Assembly: GCA_963933055.1 (NCBI GenBank)
Contig: CAWVSY010000006.1
Span: forward strand, 1 to 64,000
Length of the DNA: 64,000 nucleotides
Source of the DNA: Oleispira sp963933055
GTDB taxonomy: Bacteria; Pseudomonadota; Gammaproteobacteria; Pseudomonadales; Oceanobacteraceae
Direction: 5' to 3'
This document shows positions 8,016 through 17,435 of this stretch, piece after piece. The position numbers were made by a program, and so were the translations under genes. The notes beneath the pieces are model-generated. The model worked only from the letters and a program-made list of their open reading frames with translations. It made no database searches and was not told where the DNA came from. Within the stretch, counting starts at the first letter, position 1. Each line of letters opens with the position of its first letter.

Positions 8016-9101
8016 ATGCTTACTCTGTTCAAATACACGCTATTATTCAGCTGCACACTGTTCTTAGCAGCCTGCTGGCCTGAAAAAGAGAATAACAAAA
8101 AACCAGCAGATACAAGTTTGTTACCAGCTATCAATACCCGTCTTTCAACAGAATCTCCTGTCGGCATCTGGATGTTGGAAATTGCAGCCGATCGCTTTGA
8201 GTCTTTTTACAATGAGGATTTTAAAGAAAATTCGACCGACCACTCTTCTAATTACCATAGCTATAAATTCCTGAGTATCGAAAACGACCCTGAGAAAGAA
8301 AATTATTTTTTAATTAACAATTGTTCTAATTTCTCTAGCGCTACTCCACAAATATTTACACACTGGCAGCTCGCCAACTCAATACTTTCTTCTCCTAAAG
8401 CTGATGCTGAAGAAGATGACAATGGTTTATTTACTATATCCAGCAGCACTCAAGGTGAGTTAAAGTTAGTGAATAATCTTCAACTATCCGGCACTCAAAA
8501 GTCTTCTTTCGAAGCAACTTTCGGCGATCTTTTCATCCTACCTGAGCTTGCATACTTGGAAGCCATAGCAGCTATACTCTTCCCTAAAATTTACAAAGAA
8601 GATCTCTCTATTAAAGGTGTTAAAATCAGTAATGAAACAAATTTCTCTCAGGCGAGCGAATTAGATATACAGTTAAACATATCAACTAATAGCCGTGATT
8701 CGAGCATCGATGCGTCTGAGATAAAATGCATAAGTTCAACAACAAAGACAAAAACAACAACGATTAATAATCCTGATATAGCTGAAGCGGATATATCTGA
8801 AGCCGTGGAATCATCAAATGGATTCCACGTCCATTTTATCAACGATACTTTTGTGAACATCGAAAACTTAACTCAAGAAAATACGATATCGAATACTATT
8901 ATTTTACCGCTAGATGAAGCAGAAAACAGAGGCTTTATTAAATACTCAAACAACTGCTTAGAAGGCGAAAATTGCGAATCCCTAAGTGCTTTCAAGCAAT
9001 CCCGTTGGTTAAATACTAAAGGGCATTTATCGACCACCGTAGAATATACAAGCGATACACAGATCAATGCTCAAGCAACGCTATCCATCCATGTGAAATA
9101 G
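8016..9101 (+). CDS. Predicted lipoprotein of unknown function
   Basis: I do not recognise a family. From the ATG at 8016 the product has 361 residues and begins with a lipoprotein signal whose lipobox F-L-A-A-C puts the lipidated Cys at residue 20. The mature part is rich in Ser, Asn, Thr and acidic residues and looks like a beta-rich extracytoplasmic domain. It carries a few cysteines (for example N-N-C-S-N and N-C-L-E-G-E-N-C) that could form disulfides. A frame opening at 7989 starts inside the tRNA terminator, so the ATG with its AAAAGGA ribosome site is chosen. It stands alone, convergent with the CPBP gene. Confidence 0.75.
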   Translation: MLTLFKYTLLFSCTLFLAACWPEKENNKKPADTSLLPAINTRLSTESPVGIWMLEIAADRFESFYNEDFKENSTDHSSNYHSYKFLSIENDPEKENYFLINNCSNFSSATPQIFTHWQLANSILSSPKADAEEDDNGLFTISSSTQGELKLVNNLQLSGTQKSSFEATFGDLFILPELAYLEAIAAILFPKIYKEDLSIKGVKISNETNFSQASELDIQLNISTNSRDSSIDASEIKCISSTTKTKTTTINNPDIAEADISEAVESSNGFHVHFINDTFVNIENLTQENTISNTIILPLDEAENRGFIKYSNNCLEGENCESLSAFKQSRWLNTKGHLSTTVEYTSDTQINAQATLSIHVK

Positions 9102-9109
9102 CGTCGCTA

Positions 9110-9988
9110 TCACCGTACAAACTGTTCAGGGAAGCCTTTTGTTTGCATCATCGCCATACAGTCCATCATTAATGCGATAGCGACGTGTACGCCCACGCCG
9201 CCCCAAATAGATTTGGAACGCAGTGCAAGAATGCCCAAGAAAAATCCAAAAGAAATAGCACCAAAAGATTCCAACCACAATTTAGGGAAGTGCAGCATAA
9301 GATACGGCAAACACATAACCGCAATCGATAAACTGCCAAAAGGAATACGCAAGCCATTCACTAAAAAACCACGAAAGAAAAATTCAACAGCAATGAATTG
9401 TGCAATATAAATGCATTCCCAAATTAATAAATCTAACCAGCTTTTGTGTGCCAAATTATAAAAGGGATAATGATTAGCAAAGTCTTCACGAAAGCTAACA
9501 AGAAATGCAAAAAACATAATAGGTGATGCTAATAAAACATACCCTAGCCAGTGCTGTTTTACGTTCCCTAACTGCCAACCATAATTTTTTAATGGCTGCT
9601 TTAATACCCATTTAATCGTAAGCATGGGAATAATAAGAAAACCTAATAAGTTCCAAAATCCCCACCAAACATAACCTAACAACTCTCGATAAGCATGATA
9701 ACGAAAAGCCCGTGACCATTGCTGGTCATTCATACCAAACCAAGTTTCAGCCATGCGGATGGTATCAACTAATACACTGGAATATTTTAGATAATGCACC
9801 ATTAATAGGCAAAGACAGGCAACGATAATGACAAGCCATACTCGCTGGCGTTCGTGATCGTCATTCAATAATAAGCGTTCACTTTTGGCTTCTTTATCTA
9901 TCGCAGCTAATGCCGTCACTATTTGCTTTGGGTTTAAAGCTTGCCAGATACTGGATTTTTTCAGCGGCATCCTTGCTGTTGGTTCCAT
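9110..9988 (-). CDS. CPBP-family (CAAX-like) intramembrane metalloprotease
   Basis: A 292-residue multi-pass membrane protein. The CPBP/ABI core lies in the second half: V-E-F-F-F-R-G (Glu and Arg of motif 1, here with one rather than two adjacent Glu), L-M-L-H-F-P-K (motif 2 His), and a final helix with G-V-H-V-A-I-A. The family includes CAAX prenyl endopeptidases and bacterial immunity or processing proteases, and the bacterial substrate is usually unknown. The gene begins 2 bp after moaD and so is probably translated from the molybdopterin mRNA. The single Glu in motif 1 makes activity less certain. Confidence 0.8.
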   Translation of the reverse strand: MEPTARMPLKKSSIWQALNPKQIVTALAAIDKEAKSERLLLNDDHERQRVWLVIIVACLCLLMVHYLKYSSVLVDTIRMAETWFGMNDQQWSRAFRYHAYRELLGYVWWGFWNLLGFLIIPMLTIKWVLKQPLKNYGWQLGNVKQHWLGYVLLASPIMFFAFLVSFREDFANHYPFYNLAHKSWLDLLIWECIYIAQFIAVEFFFRGFLVNGLRIPFGSLSIAVMCLPYLMLHFPKLWLESFGAISFGFFLGILALRSKSIWGGVGVHVAIALMMDCMAMMQTKGFPEQFVR

Positions 9989-9990
9989 TA

Positions 9991-10233
9991 TTAGCCACCC
10001 GTCACTGGCGGCATAAAAGCAATTTCATCACCGGCCTTAATAACGGCCTCGTCACTACAAAAAGCTTGATTTAAAGCGATCCGGATACTGCTATCTTGCA
10101 GCGCAGTCATGCCTTGCGCAATTAATAACTGCTGTAATTCGGCGAGTGTTTTACCCGAAAGGTCATCATCCAATTGTAAATCAGTTTGCCCGATTTGATC
10201 TTTTAAGCGTGCGAAAAATAATACTGTAATCAT
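9991..10233 (-). CDS. moaD: Molybdopterin synthase sulfur-carrier subunit MoaD
   Basis: MoaD donates sulfur from its C-terminal thiocarboxylate to precursor Z during molybdopterin synthesis. The 80-residue protein has a ubiquitin-like fold pattern and ends in the diagnostic P-V-T-G-G. The start at 10233 (M-I-T-V-L-F-F-A-R-L-K) lies 1 bp after the moaC stop, which suggests coupled translation; a longer frame back to 10287 would only overlap moaC. The partner moaE is not in the window. Confidence 0.93.
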   Translation of the reverse strand: MITVLFFARLKDQIGQTDLQLDDDLSGKTLAELQQLLIAQGMTALQDSSIRIALNQAFCSDEAVIKAGDEIAFMPPVTGG

Positions 10234-10234
10234 A

Positions 10235-10735
10235 TTATTGATTAACCTCATCGCAGCCTTCAGACAAATCAGCTTGCCAATCACCACTCTTTCCGCCCGT
10301 TTTTTTCAACAGTTTAATATCACCAATCGTCATGCCCTTATCTACCGCTTTGCACATATCATAAATGGTCAGTGCAGCAATAGAGGCTGCGGTTAGCGCT
10401 TCCATTTCTATTCCGGTACGGTCAGCCACTTTACAGCGCACTTCAATACGTAATTCTGTAGCACTGATTGCTTGCATATCAACTTTTGCACCGGCAATCA
10501 TTAATGGGTGACACATCGGTATTAATTCCCATGTTTTTTTGGCGGCTTGAATTCCAGCAATACGCGCAGTTGCTAATACATCACCTTTTTTATGCTTACC
10601 TTCGGTAATCATGGCTAAAGTATTAGGCAGCATTGTGACGATTGCTTGAGCGACGGCTTCGCGCTTGGTGATATTTTTTTCACTAACATCAACCATTCGT
10701 GCTTGGCCTTTTTCATCTAAATGAGTCAGATCCAT
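10235..10735 (-). CDS. moaC: Cyclic pyranopterin monophosphate synthase MoaC
   Basis: MoaC, acting with the radical-SAM enzyme MoaA, forms cyclic pyranopterin monophosphate, the first step of molybdenum-cofactor synthesis. The 166-residue protein shows the family blocks M-V-D-V-S-E-K, I-P-M-C-H-P-L, T-G-I-E-M-E-A-L-T and M-C-K-A-V-D-K-G-M, which line the active site. Length agrees with the family. It lies between mobA (49 bp upstream) and moaD (1 bp downstream). moaA is not in the window. Confidence 0.97.
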   Translation of the reverse strand: MDLTHLDEKGQARMVDVSEKNITKREAVAQAIVTMLPNTLAMITEGKHKKGDVLATARIAGIQAAKKTWELIPMCHPLMIAGAKVDMQAISATELRIEVRCKVADRTGIEMEALTAASIAALTIYDMCKAVDKGMTIGDIKLLKKTGGKSGDWQADLSEGCDEVNQ

Positions 10736-10784
10736 TTTTATTCCTGCTAGATTTTAATTTTTTACCGATTTACAGCTAACGTAT

Positions 10785-11429
10785 TTAACAGCCTGCCAAG
10801 AGTATTTCAATGGTTGCAAGCTCTTCTGGATCGTTCGCATTATTAAAGCTAACGTCACCGTTTTTTGCTTGATGAATATTCACGTTTTCCATAGAACGTA
10901 ATAAACGCTGTAAAGCATTTTTGTTTTCGGCCAAGCATTGTTCAAATATCGGCAAGATACTGCGATGATACAATCCATGAAGTGGCTGTAATCCCTGATG
11001 AGAAAATATAATGGCAGCCACCTCTTCGGTGATGCCATCATCATTCAAGCAACGCACTAACTGCGACATCACGTCAGTTGTCATTAAAGGCGTATCACAA
11101 GGCATTACCAGCAACCACTCGTGTTTGGCATGCTTTAAACCGGCAGCTAACCCCGCCATTGGGCCTTGCAAACCACTGTCTGAATGATCATCGCTGATGC
11201 ATTCAAACTGGTAGTGTTGATACAGTTCTTGATTACGATTGCAGCTAATAGTTAAATCATCCACCAGCGGTTGTAGGCATTCAATCGCATATTCAACAAG
11301 GGGCTTGTTCGCTAAAGATATTAAACCCTTATCTCGACCTGCCATGCGACGGCCTTCTCCACCGGCTAAAACCAAACCGCTTAATTTAACATCAACAGAA
11401 GATTTCAACATAGAATTAACCATGACCAT
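10785..11429 (-). CDS. mobA: Molybdenum cofactor guanylyltransferase MobA
   Basis: MobA attaches GMP to molybdopterin-Mo to make the bis-MGD cofactor used by DMSO-reductase-family enzymes. The 214-residue protein has the nucleotide-binding loop L-A-G-G-E-G-R-R-M-A-G-R-D-K-G and the metal-binding D-T-P-L in V-M-P-C-D-T-P-L. The annotated start overlaps the end of moeA by 14 bp; in-frame ATGs at residues 3 and 7 are alternatives. Its presence implies that this organism makes molybdopterin-guanine-dinucleotide enzymes. Confidence 0.94.
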   Translation of the reverse strand: MVMVNSMLKSSVDVKLSGLVLAGGEGRRMAGRDKGLISLANKPLVEYAIECLQPLVDDLTISCNRNQELYQHYQFECISDDHSDSGLQGPMAGLAAGLKHAKHEWLLVMPCDTPLMTTDVMSQLVRCLNDDGITEEVAAIIFSHQGLQPLHGLYHRSILPIFEQCLAENKNALQRLLRSMENVNIHQAKNGDVSFNNANDPEELATIEILLAGC

Positions 11430-12684
11430 GCGCAGTGGTTAATGTATAAAACTCAACATCATCACCTAGACTGATTATTTTTCCTGCAGGAACACAGGCA
11501 AAACCATCAGCCCAACTAGAAGAAGATAAAACCCCTGAACTTTGATTATCAAAAATATCAATATCACCTTGATTAAATCGCGCTCTCAAAAATTCCGTAC
11601 GTACTATTGATTTTTTAGTCGTGAAATTTGCTGTGCCTTTTAAAACCAATAATGGCTGTACTTCCGCTCCCTGCACCGACCATAAAAAGTCTCGTGCCAG
11701 CTGATAGAAAGTAACAACAACGGCAGCCGGATTACCAGGCAAACCAATAACCGGAGTTTTATTAAACTGTCCTAGTGCAAAGGGTTTTCCAGGCTTAATC
11801 GCCAAGCGCCACATTTCTAACTCACCACCACTGATGATCGCCGCTTTAATATGATCTTCTTCGCCGACGGAAACACCCCCGCTGGTAATAATGACATCTG
11901 CTTGCTGACTAGCAAGTGTCAATACCGCTTGTGTATCCGCTAATGTATCCGCAGCATAAAATGGGCCGACAACATCAAAACCCATGCGGCTTAACAAACC
12001 GATTAACGTAAAGCTGTTGGTATTATAAATTTTACCAGGACTTAATGGCTGACCTGGCTCGACCAATTCATCACCCGATGAGATCACGGCCACTTTTAAC
12101 TTTTTTTGTACTTCTATTTGGTTAAAGCCCATAGAAGCCAATACGCCCAAATCTTCTGCACGTAAAATTCGCCCTGGTTCGAATAACGTTTGGCCAATCG
12201 CAATATCTTGCCCAGCAGGACGAATATTTTGCTGTAGCGGTGCAGTAGCTAACGCCGCAGGAAAGATAATTTTGCCATCATTGGATATTTCACACTGCTC
12301 TTGCATAACAACAAGGTCAGCATTCGCCGGAACCGCCGCTCCGGTAAAAATGCGCGCACAAGTATTATCTTGCAAAGGTGCTGGAGCATCACCCGCGGTA
12401 ATACGCTGTGATACATCGAAAGCAATACAGCCCTGTTCTTCAATATGCTTCTGGCAATCGGCTAAGCGTAAGGCGTAGCCATCCATGGCACTATTATCAA
12501 AACTAGGAACATTGATGCTAGAAGTTATGGTCTCGGCCAATACTCGATTAAGAGCAGAGTGCAGGGCAACCGTTTCAGTAGTGGTTAAATTGCCATAATC
12601 TTCTGCACGTTGAGCTAAAACAGATTGCGCATCGTTTAAAGGCAATAATCCTTTGGCTAGTGCAGGGGAATCACAAGAAGACAT
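11416..12684 (-). CDS. moeA: Molybdopterin molybdotransferase MoeA
   Basis: MoeA inserts molybdate into adenylated molybdopterin. The 422-residue protein shows the family blocks D-N-S-A-M-D-G-Y-A near residue 64, F-T-G-A-A-V-P near 112, S-G-G-V-S-V-G-E-E-D near 265 and G-L-P-G-N-P-A-A near 310. That is the full four-domain layout. It lies 28 bp after the RmlD-like gene and overlaps mobA, so these genes form an operon running sdr-moeA-mobA-moaC-moaD-CPBP. Confidence 0.97.
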   Translation of the reverse strand: MSSCDSPALAKGLLPLNDAQSVLAQRAEDYGNLTTTETVALHSALNRVLAETITSSINVPSFDNSAMDGYALRLADCQKHIEEQGCIAFDVSQRITAGDAPAPLQDNTCARIFTGAAVPANADLVVMQEQCEISNDGKIIFPAALATAPLQQNIRPAGQDIAIGQTLFEPGRILRAEDLGVLASMGFNQIEVQKKLKVAVISSGDELVEPGQPLSPGKIYNTNSFTLIGLLSRMGFDVVGPFYAADTLADTQAVLTLASQQADVIITSGGVSVGEEDHIKAAIISGGELEMWRLAIKPGKPFALGQFNKTPVIGLPGNPAAVVVTFYQLARDFLWSVQGAEVQPLLVLKGTANFTTKKSIVRTEFLRARFNQGDIDIFDNQSSGVLSSSSWADGFACVPAGKIISLGDDVEFYTLTTAHGHG

Positions 12685-12712
12685 CGTTTGCTCTCTCTAA
12701 GTTGAAACTTTA

Positions 12713-13540
12713 TTATTTTTTTGAGTCGGCGCGATAATAACTGCGCATCAAACGACTTAAAGCCTGACGCCATGGTTTAGGTTTGATCCCAAACGTATGT
12801 TTAATTAATCGACTTTCTAAAATGGTCTCTCTAGGCTCGCAATCGGCATCGTCCAATTCTTCTAAACGGACATCAGCTAAATCTTCATACTGACGAGCCT
12901 CCGCTAATAAAGCCTCAGCAAAGCCATATTCCGTTGTACTTTCAACACTGCAATAATGATAAGTTCCCCAAAGAGATTCATCACAGCCTATTTGCTGCAA
13001 AACAGCATGCAATACTTGCGCAATGTCATCCGCAGGCGTCGGCGCGATTCGCGTTAGATTATCCAATGCTAAGCTCTGCTGATTACGCGCTTGTGCTAAT
13101 AGCTGAACCGCGAAATCACCGGACAATAAGCTAAAGGGCTGATTCACCCGCAAAATCAAATGACGCAATTGCTGGCGAGCCTGATTCTCTAGCGCAATTA
13201 ACCTCTCATCCCCTGTCATGTCATCGTCTTCAAGAGATCCAACCTCGTTGTATCTAAAGACTCGTGCAGATGACAATAAAACCATAGGGATGTCTTGAGC
13301 AATCAGTAACTCAATCCACTCGGCAATATGGCCGACATTTTCATCCTCTTCACCGGATACCGCAATGATCGCTAACGGTGTCGATGACATACCCATGGGT
13401 AAGGATAATTGCTCGCGGCTATCTAATCGACGACTCGTGTAAGGAAGTGCTAACTTACTCGCTAGGTTAGCCAAGCACTGTCCAACAGGAAACTCGGCAC
13501 CAATAATAAACCAATGTCGGTTAGTACCATTAAAACCCAT
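12713..13540 (-). CDS. RmlD-like extended SDR / sugar-nucleotide-binding protein
   Basis: A 275-residue protein with the outline of the dTDP-4-dehydrorhamnose reductase (RmlD substrate-binding) family. It has an N-terminal Rossmann-like start (F-I-I-G-A-E-F-P-V-G-Q), a strand and segment M-V-L-L-S-S-A-R-V-F-R-Y, the R-V-N-Q-P-F-S-L-L block and a C-terminal helix pair. The canonical G-x-x-G-x-x-G is degenerate and the catalytic Y-x-x-x-K is not clear, so enzymatic activity is doubtful. No other rhamnose gene is nearby. Its position at the head of a molybdopterin operon is unexplained. Confidence 0.65.
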   Translation of the reverse strand: MGFNGTNRHWFIIGAEFPVGQCLANLASKLALPYTSRRLDSREQLSLPMGMSSTPLAIIAVSGEEDENVGHIAEWIELLIAQDIPMVLLSSARVFRYNEVGSLEDDDMTGDERLIALENQARQQLRHLILRVNQPFSLLSGDFAVQLLAQARNQQSLALDNLTRIAPTPADDIAQVLHAVLQQIGCDESLWGTYHYCSVESTTEYGFAEALLAEARQYEDLADVRLEELDDADCEPRETILESRLIKHTFGIKPKPWRQALSRLMRSYYRADSKK

Positions 13541-13691
13541 GCCACCTCTCCCTAATGTGTAAATCGTTTGAATAATATCGATTATAACGTACCCGACATA
13601 TGATTAATGCTTTATCTGTTATTGCATGCGTTTCCAGTGAAAACAACTATACTTCAATCATCTTTTGCAATATTTATGATGTAGCTTATCT

Positions 13692-15473
13692 ATGCTTAAA
13701 CAGCTCGGCCTTCTAATCATTCTACTAGGAAGCACGTTAACGGCCCAAGCTGACTCACCTTCCTTGACCGAAAAGAGCCAGAGCTATTTTGACCAAATAG
13801 AGCATTTCAGCTACCCAGAAAAATTATCTCTCGCTCAAGTTAAAAGTATTGAGGCCTCACACTGGCAAATAACGTCCACCGAGAATATTAACCTCGGATT
13901 CTCTCAAGATCATCATTGGTTTCGATTACGCCTAACTCACCTAACAGATTCTGAAACGCTTTGGTTTCTGCGCAGTAAATACCCGTTACTTGATGTATTC
14001 GACTTATATTTATTTTCTGACGCTGTATTAATGCAAGAATTTCATACGGGTGATACTTTGCCTTTTGATTCTAGGCCGATCAACCACCCTTCTTTTATAT
14101 TTCCACTGACCATAAAAAACAACCAGCATTATGTTATATACATACACGTTCAAACGACGGGGTCACTGCAACTACCACTCTCACTGCAAGCAGAAAGCAC
14201 CTTTTGGCAATCACTGTGGTTAGAGAATACGACCCGAGCTATTTTCTACGCCATTTTGTTCAGCATGATTTTCTACAATTTCTTTATTTTTCTTATCATA
14301 CGTTCACAAACGTATTTATATTATGTGCTCTACCTATCTTCTTTCACCTTGCTTATGGCAAGCATTCACGGCTGGACCTATCAATTAATTTGGCCAAATA
14401 GCCCGAGAATCAACGAAGTTTCATTAATATTTTTCATGGGCATGCTTGTCTCTACCGCAGCCTTATTCACCTCTAGCTTTCTGCGCCTGAAAGAACTCAG
14501 GCCTAATACGAATAAAATAGTGATGATACTTGCTAGCCTCGGCATCATCACTTCAGCCATGTCTTTTTTCGTTCACTATGACATTATGATTAGAGCCGCC
14601 AATGTACTAATGATCACGGTTGCCTCTCTCGCCATTTTCTTAACGCTGCGTGCACTCATTTACAACCCTAGGCGTGAAGTAATTATATTTATGATTGCGT
14701 GGGTAAATGCTTTGGCAGGCTTCATCTTATTTACCAGTCAAAAATTTAGCCTGCTGCCTATTAATACCCTCACTGAATATGGGGGTGAAACCGGTGGTGT
14801 ACTCGTTGCACTACTATTGTCACTAGGGCTGGCCGATCGAATTAATAGCGAACGCAAAAGAAGATTGGAAACTCAAGAGCACATGCTTGAGATTCAACGT
14901 CGAGCCAATAAAAACCTCGATAAAAAAGTAAAAGAACGTACCGCAGAGCTCGAAGTTATCAATAACCAATTACAAACAGCGTCCATCACCGATTCACTAA
15001 CTCAAATTAAAAATCGTCACTATTTTGATTATAAATTCCCTACCGAATATCGCCGCGCTCATCGTGATCAAACAGACATATCATTGCTTATGCTCGATAT
15101 CGATCACTTCAAACAATTTAATGATAACTATGGCCATCAAGCTGGCGATGAAGTACTAAGAAAAGTGGCAGCAACCATACACAATGTCGTAAGCCGCCCA
15201 GGAGATACCGTCTTTCGCTATGGTGGAGAAGAATTTATTGTCCTACTGCCTTCAACATCAAAAAACGGCGCTTACCAAATAGCTGAAAATATAAGACAAC
15301 ATGTAGCCAATATGTCCTTTCAATGGCAAGGAGCAACCTTATCCATCACAATCAGCATTGGTATTGCTTCGTGCACGCCTGACGAGACAACCAACAAAGC
15401 TGAGTTAATAAAAAAAGCCGACCATTTTTTATACATAGCCAAAGACCAAGGAAGAAACCAAGTCGCTTATTAA
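13692..15473 (+). CDS. 7TMR-DISM diguanylate cyclase (first of tandem pair)
   Basis: A 593-residue membrane cyclase. It has a signal peptide ending near residue 20, an extracellular 7TMR-DISMED2 sensor (about 25-175), seven transmembrane helices (about 185-380), a charged coiled coil (about 385-425) and GGDEF (about 430-590). The active site reads G-G-E-E-F at 511-515 with an inhibitory R-P-G-D site before it, so the cyclase should be active and product-inhibited. DISMED2 folds resemble carbohydrate-binding modules, which hints at a sugar-like ligand but does not prove one. It is followed by a close paralogue with the same layout. Confidence 0.92.
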   Translation: MLKQLGLLIILLGSTLTAQADSPSLTEKSQSYFDQIEHFSYPEKLSLAQVKSIEASHWQITSTENINLGFSQDHHWFRLRLTHLTDSETLWFLRSKYPLLDVFDLYLFSDAVLMQEFHTGDTLPFDSRPINHPSFIFPLTIKNNQHYVIYIHVQTTGSLQLPLSLQAESTFWQSLWLENTTRAIFYAILFSMIFYNFFIFLIIRSQTYLYYVLYLSSFTLLMASIHGWTYQLIWPNSPRINEVSLIFFMGMLVSTAALFTSSFLRLKELRPNTNKIVMILASLGIITSAMSFFVHYDIMIRAANVLMITVASLAIFLTLRALIYNPRREVIIFMIAWVNALAGFILFTSQKFSLLPINTLTEYGGETGGVLVALLLSLGLADRINSERKRRLETQEHMLEIQRRANKNLDKKVKERTAELEVINNQLQTASITDSLTQIKNRHYFDYKFPTEYRRAHRDQTDISLLMLDIDHFKQFNDNYGHQAGDEVLRKVAATIHNVVSRPGDTVFRYGGEEFIVLLPSTSKNGAYQIAENIRQHVANMSFQWQGATLSITISIGIASCTPDETTNKAELIKKADHFLYIAKDQGRNQVAY

Positions 15474-15585
15474 AGATGACAGCCTGAAATGTAAAATCCC
15501 CCTCTATACACAATTTAATCAGTAACTATTTTAATATTTCCATCTATACTTTAGAGATCTTGTGCTACTTACGACCTTCAATCCT

Positions 15586-17388
15586 ATGATTAAAAAGCTT
15601 GGCATTCTAATCATTCTATTAGGAGCAGCTTTCGCGATACACGCTGACTTACTTTTAGAGCGTCCGCTAAGCGAAGGTTATATTGATCAGATAGAATATG
15701 TAAATCACGCAGAAAAGCTATCCATTGACGATATCAACAATATTGATCCGACATTCTGGAAAGTAGCCCCGTCTCACAATATCAATCTAGGCTTTACGGC
15801 AGACCATTATTGGTTTCGAATATCCTTAAAAGAAACAATACCCTTAGATAAAACATGGATTTTTCGCAGCAAAAACCCTCTATTAGATACCCTAGACCTC
15901 TATTTATTCTCAGGCTCGACGTTAATACAAGAATTCCATAGTGGTGATTCTTTAGTCTTTTCTAAACGACCCATTATTGAACCTTCTTTCTCCTTTCCGT
16001 TATTCATAAAAAGGGATCCTCCACATGTAATTTACCTGCATGCCCACAGCTCGAGTTCATTACAGCTTTCATTATCACTGCAAAACGAAAGCGCTTTCTG
16101 GCAAATACTTGGGGCTGAAAACGCAAGAAAAGCGGCATTCTATGCCGTACTGATTAGCATGATTATTTACAATGCCGTCATATTTTTTATGGTTCGCGTA
16201 CGTAATTATTTATATTACGTACTGTATTTAAGTGCTTTTTCTTTATTTATGGCAAGTACCCATGGCTTAGCGTATCGCTATTTTTGGCCTAACAATCCAG
16301 AAATCAACCAAGTTGCCGCAGCCGTATTAACCGGGGCTATCATCAGTACGGCTGGATTATTTATCTCAAATTTTCTTCGTATTAAAGAAATAAGACCCAA
16401 TCTTCACCGCTTTCTTATCTTAATTATTGCTCTTGGCTTTATCAGTTCGATTGCTTCATTCTTTGTCCCTTACACGATCATGATTCAAATTGTTGCGTCT
16501 TTAGGCTTAATAACGGCTCTGATTGCGGTATTCTGGACGCTGCAAGAATGGTATCAACGACGTAGCCGAGAAGTGATGATTTTTATCATTGCGTGGTCAT
16601 CGGTATTAATTGGCTACATACTGTATATCGGTCAAAAATTTGGGGCCCTGCCCGTTAATACATTCACCGAGCATGCCGTTGAAATTGGCGCGGTATTAGA
16701 AGCCTTATTATTAGCATTAGGGCTAGCCGATAGAATAAATAGTGAGCGTAAGGTCAGAATACAAGCACAAGAGCGCATGCTTGAAATTCAACACAAAGCA
16801 AATGAAGAGTTAGAAAATAAAGTACATGAGCGTACTAAAGAGCTCGAAAAAATTAATAGCAAACTGCACGCAGCATCTATAACCGACTCTTTAACTCAAA
16901 TTAGAAATCGTCATTATTTTGATTATAAGTTTTCAGCAGAATATCGCCGCGCCTACCGTAGCCAATCCCCCATATCGTTAATCATTCTCGACATTGATCA
17001 CTTTAAAAAATTTAATGATCAATATGGTCACCAAGCAGGCGACGAAGTTTTAAGAATTGTGGCTTCTGCAATCAAAAATACACTACAACGCCCCAGCGAT
17101 ACCCCCTTTCGATACGGTGGAGAGGAGTTTACGGTATTGCTGCCCAATACAATTAAAGAAGGTGCTTTGATTGTTGCAGAACGGATGAGAGAGAAAATTG
17201 AAAAAACACAAATAGAATGGGAAGGGAATAAATTATACGTAACCGTCAGTATTGGTATAGCCTCATGTTTACCGTCTCAGATAGAGAATCAATCTAGCTT
17301 GTTAAAAGAAGCTGATGACTATTTATACATCGCTAAAGAAAATGGCCGCAACCAAGTAATTTTCCAAGATAATAATCCCAAGACCTAA
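15586..17388 (+). CDS. 7TMR-DISM diguanylate cyclase (second of tandem pair)
   Basis: A 600-residue paralogue of the preceding gene, with signal peptide, DISMED2 domain, 7TM block, coiled coil and GGDEF in the same order. G-G-E-E-F again falls at residues 511-515 and the inhibitory site is R-P-S-D. The matching motif position supports the ATG at 15586 over the upstream GTG at 15562. The C-terminus is a few residues longer. The two genes are 112 bp apart. Differences concentrate in the sensor half, suggesting duplication followed by divergence in ligand range. Confidence 0.92.
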   Translation: MIKKLGILIILLGAAFAIHADLLLERPLSEGYIDQIEYVNHAEKLSIDDINNIDPTFWKVAPSHNINLGFTADHYWFRISLKETIPLDKTWIFRSKNPLLDTLDLYLFSGSTLIQEFHSGDSLVFSKRPIIEPSFSFPLFIKRDPPHVIYLHAHSSSSLQLSLSLQNESAFWQILGAENARKAAFYAVLISMIIYNAVIFFMVRVRNYLYYVLYLSAFSLFMASTHGLAYRYFWPNNPEINQVAAAVLTGAIISTAGLFISNFLRIKEIRPNLHRFLILIIALGFISSIASFFVPYTIMIQIVASLGLITALIAVFWTLQEWYQRRSREVMIFIIAWSSVLIGYILYIGQKFGALPVNTFTEHAVEIGAVLEALLLALGLADRINSERKVRIQAQERMLEIQHKANEELENKVHERTKELEKINSKLHAASITDSLTQIRNRHYFDYKFSAEYRRAYRSQSPISLIILDIDHFKKFNDQYGHQAGDEVLRIVASAIKNTLQRPSDTPFRYGGEEFTVLLPNTIKEGALIVAERMREKIEKTQIEWEGNKLYVTVSIGIASCLPSQIENQSSLLKEADDYLYIAKENGRNQVIFQDNNPKT

Positions 17389-17435
17389 AAAATGGGTGGC
17401 TAATAATGAATCAGCCACCCAAGACACATACTCAA

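Noticed and set aside
7886..8167. 93-codon minus-strand ORF spanning tRNA-Phe
   Set aside because: It runs through the tRNA, its terminator and the lipoprotein start; no coding signal.
7875..9101. Integrative element at tRNA-Phe
   Set aside because: No integrase gene, no direct repeat of the tRNA 3' end and no change in gene style beyond one lipoprotein.
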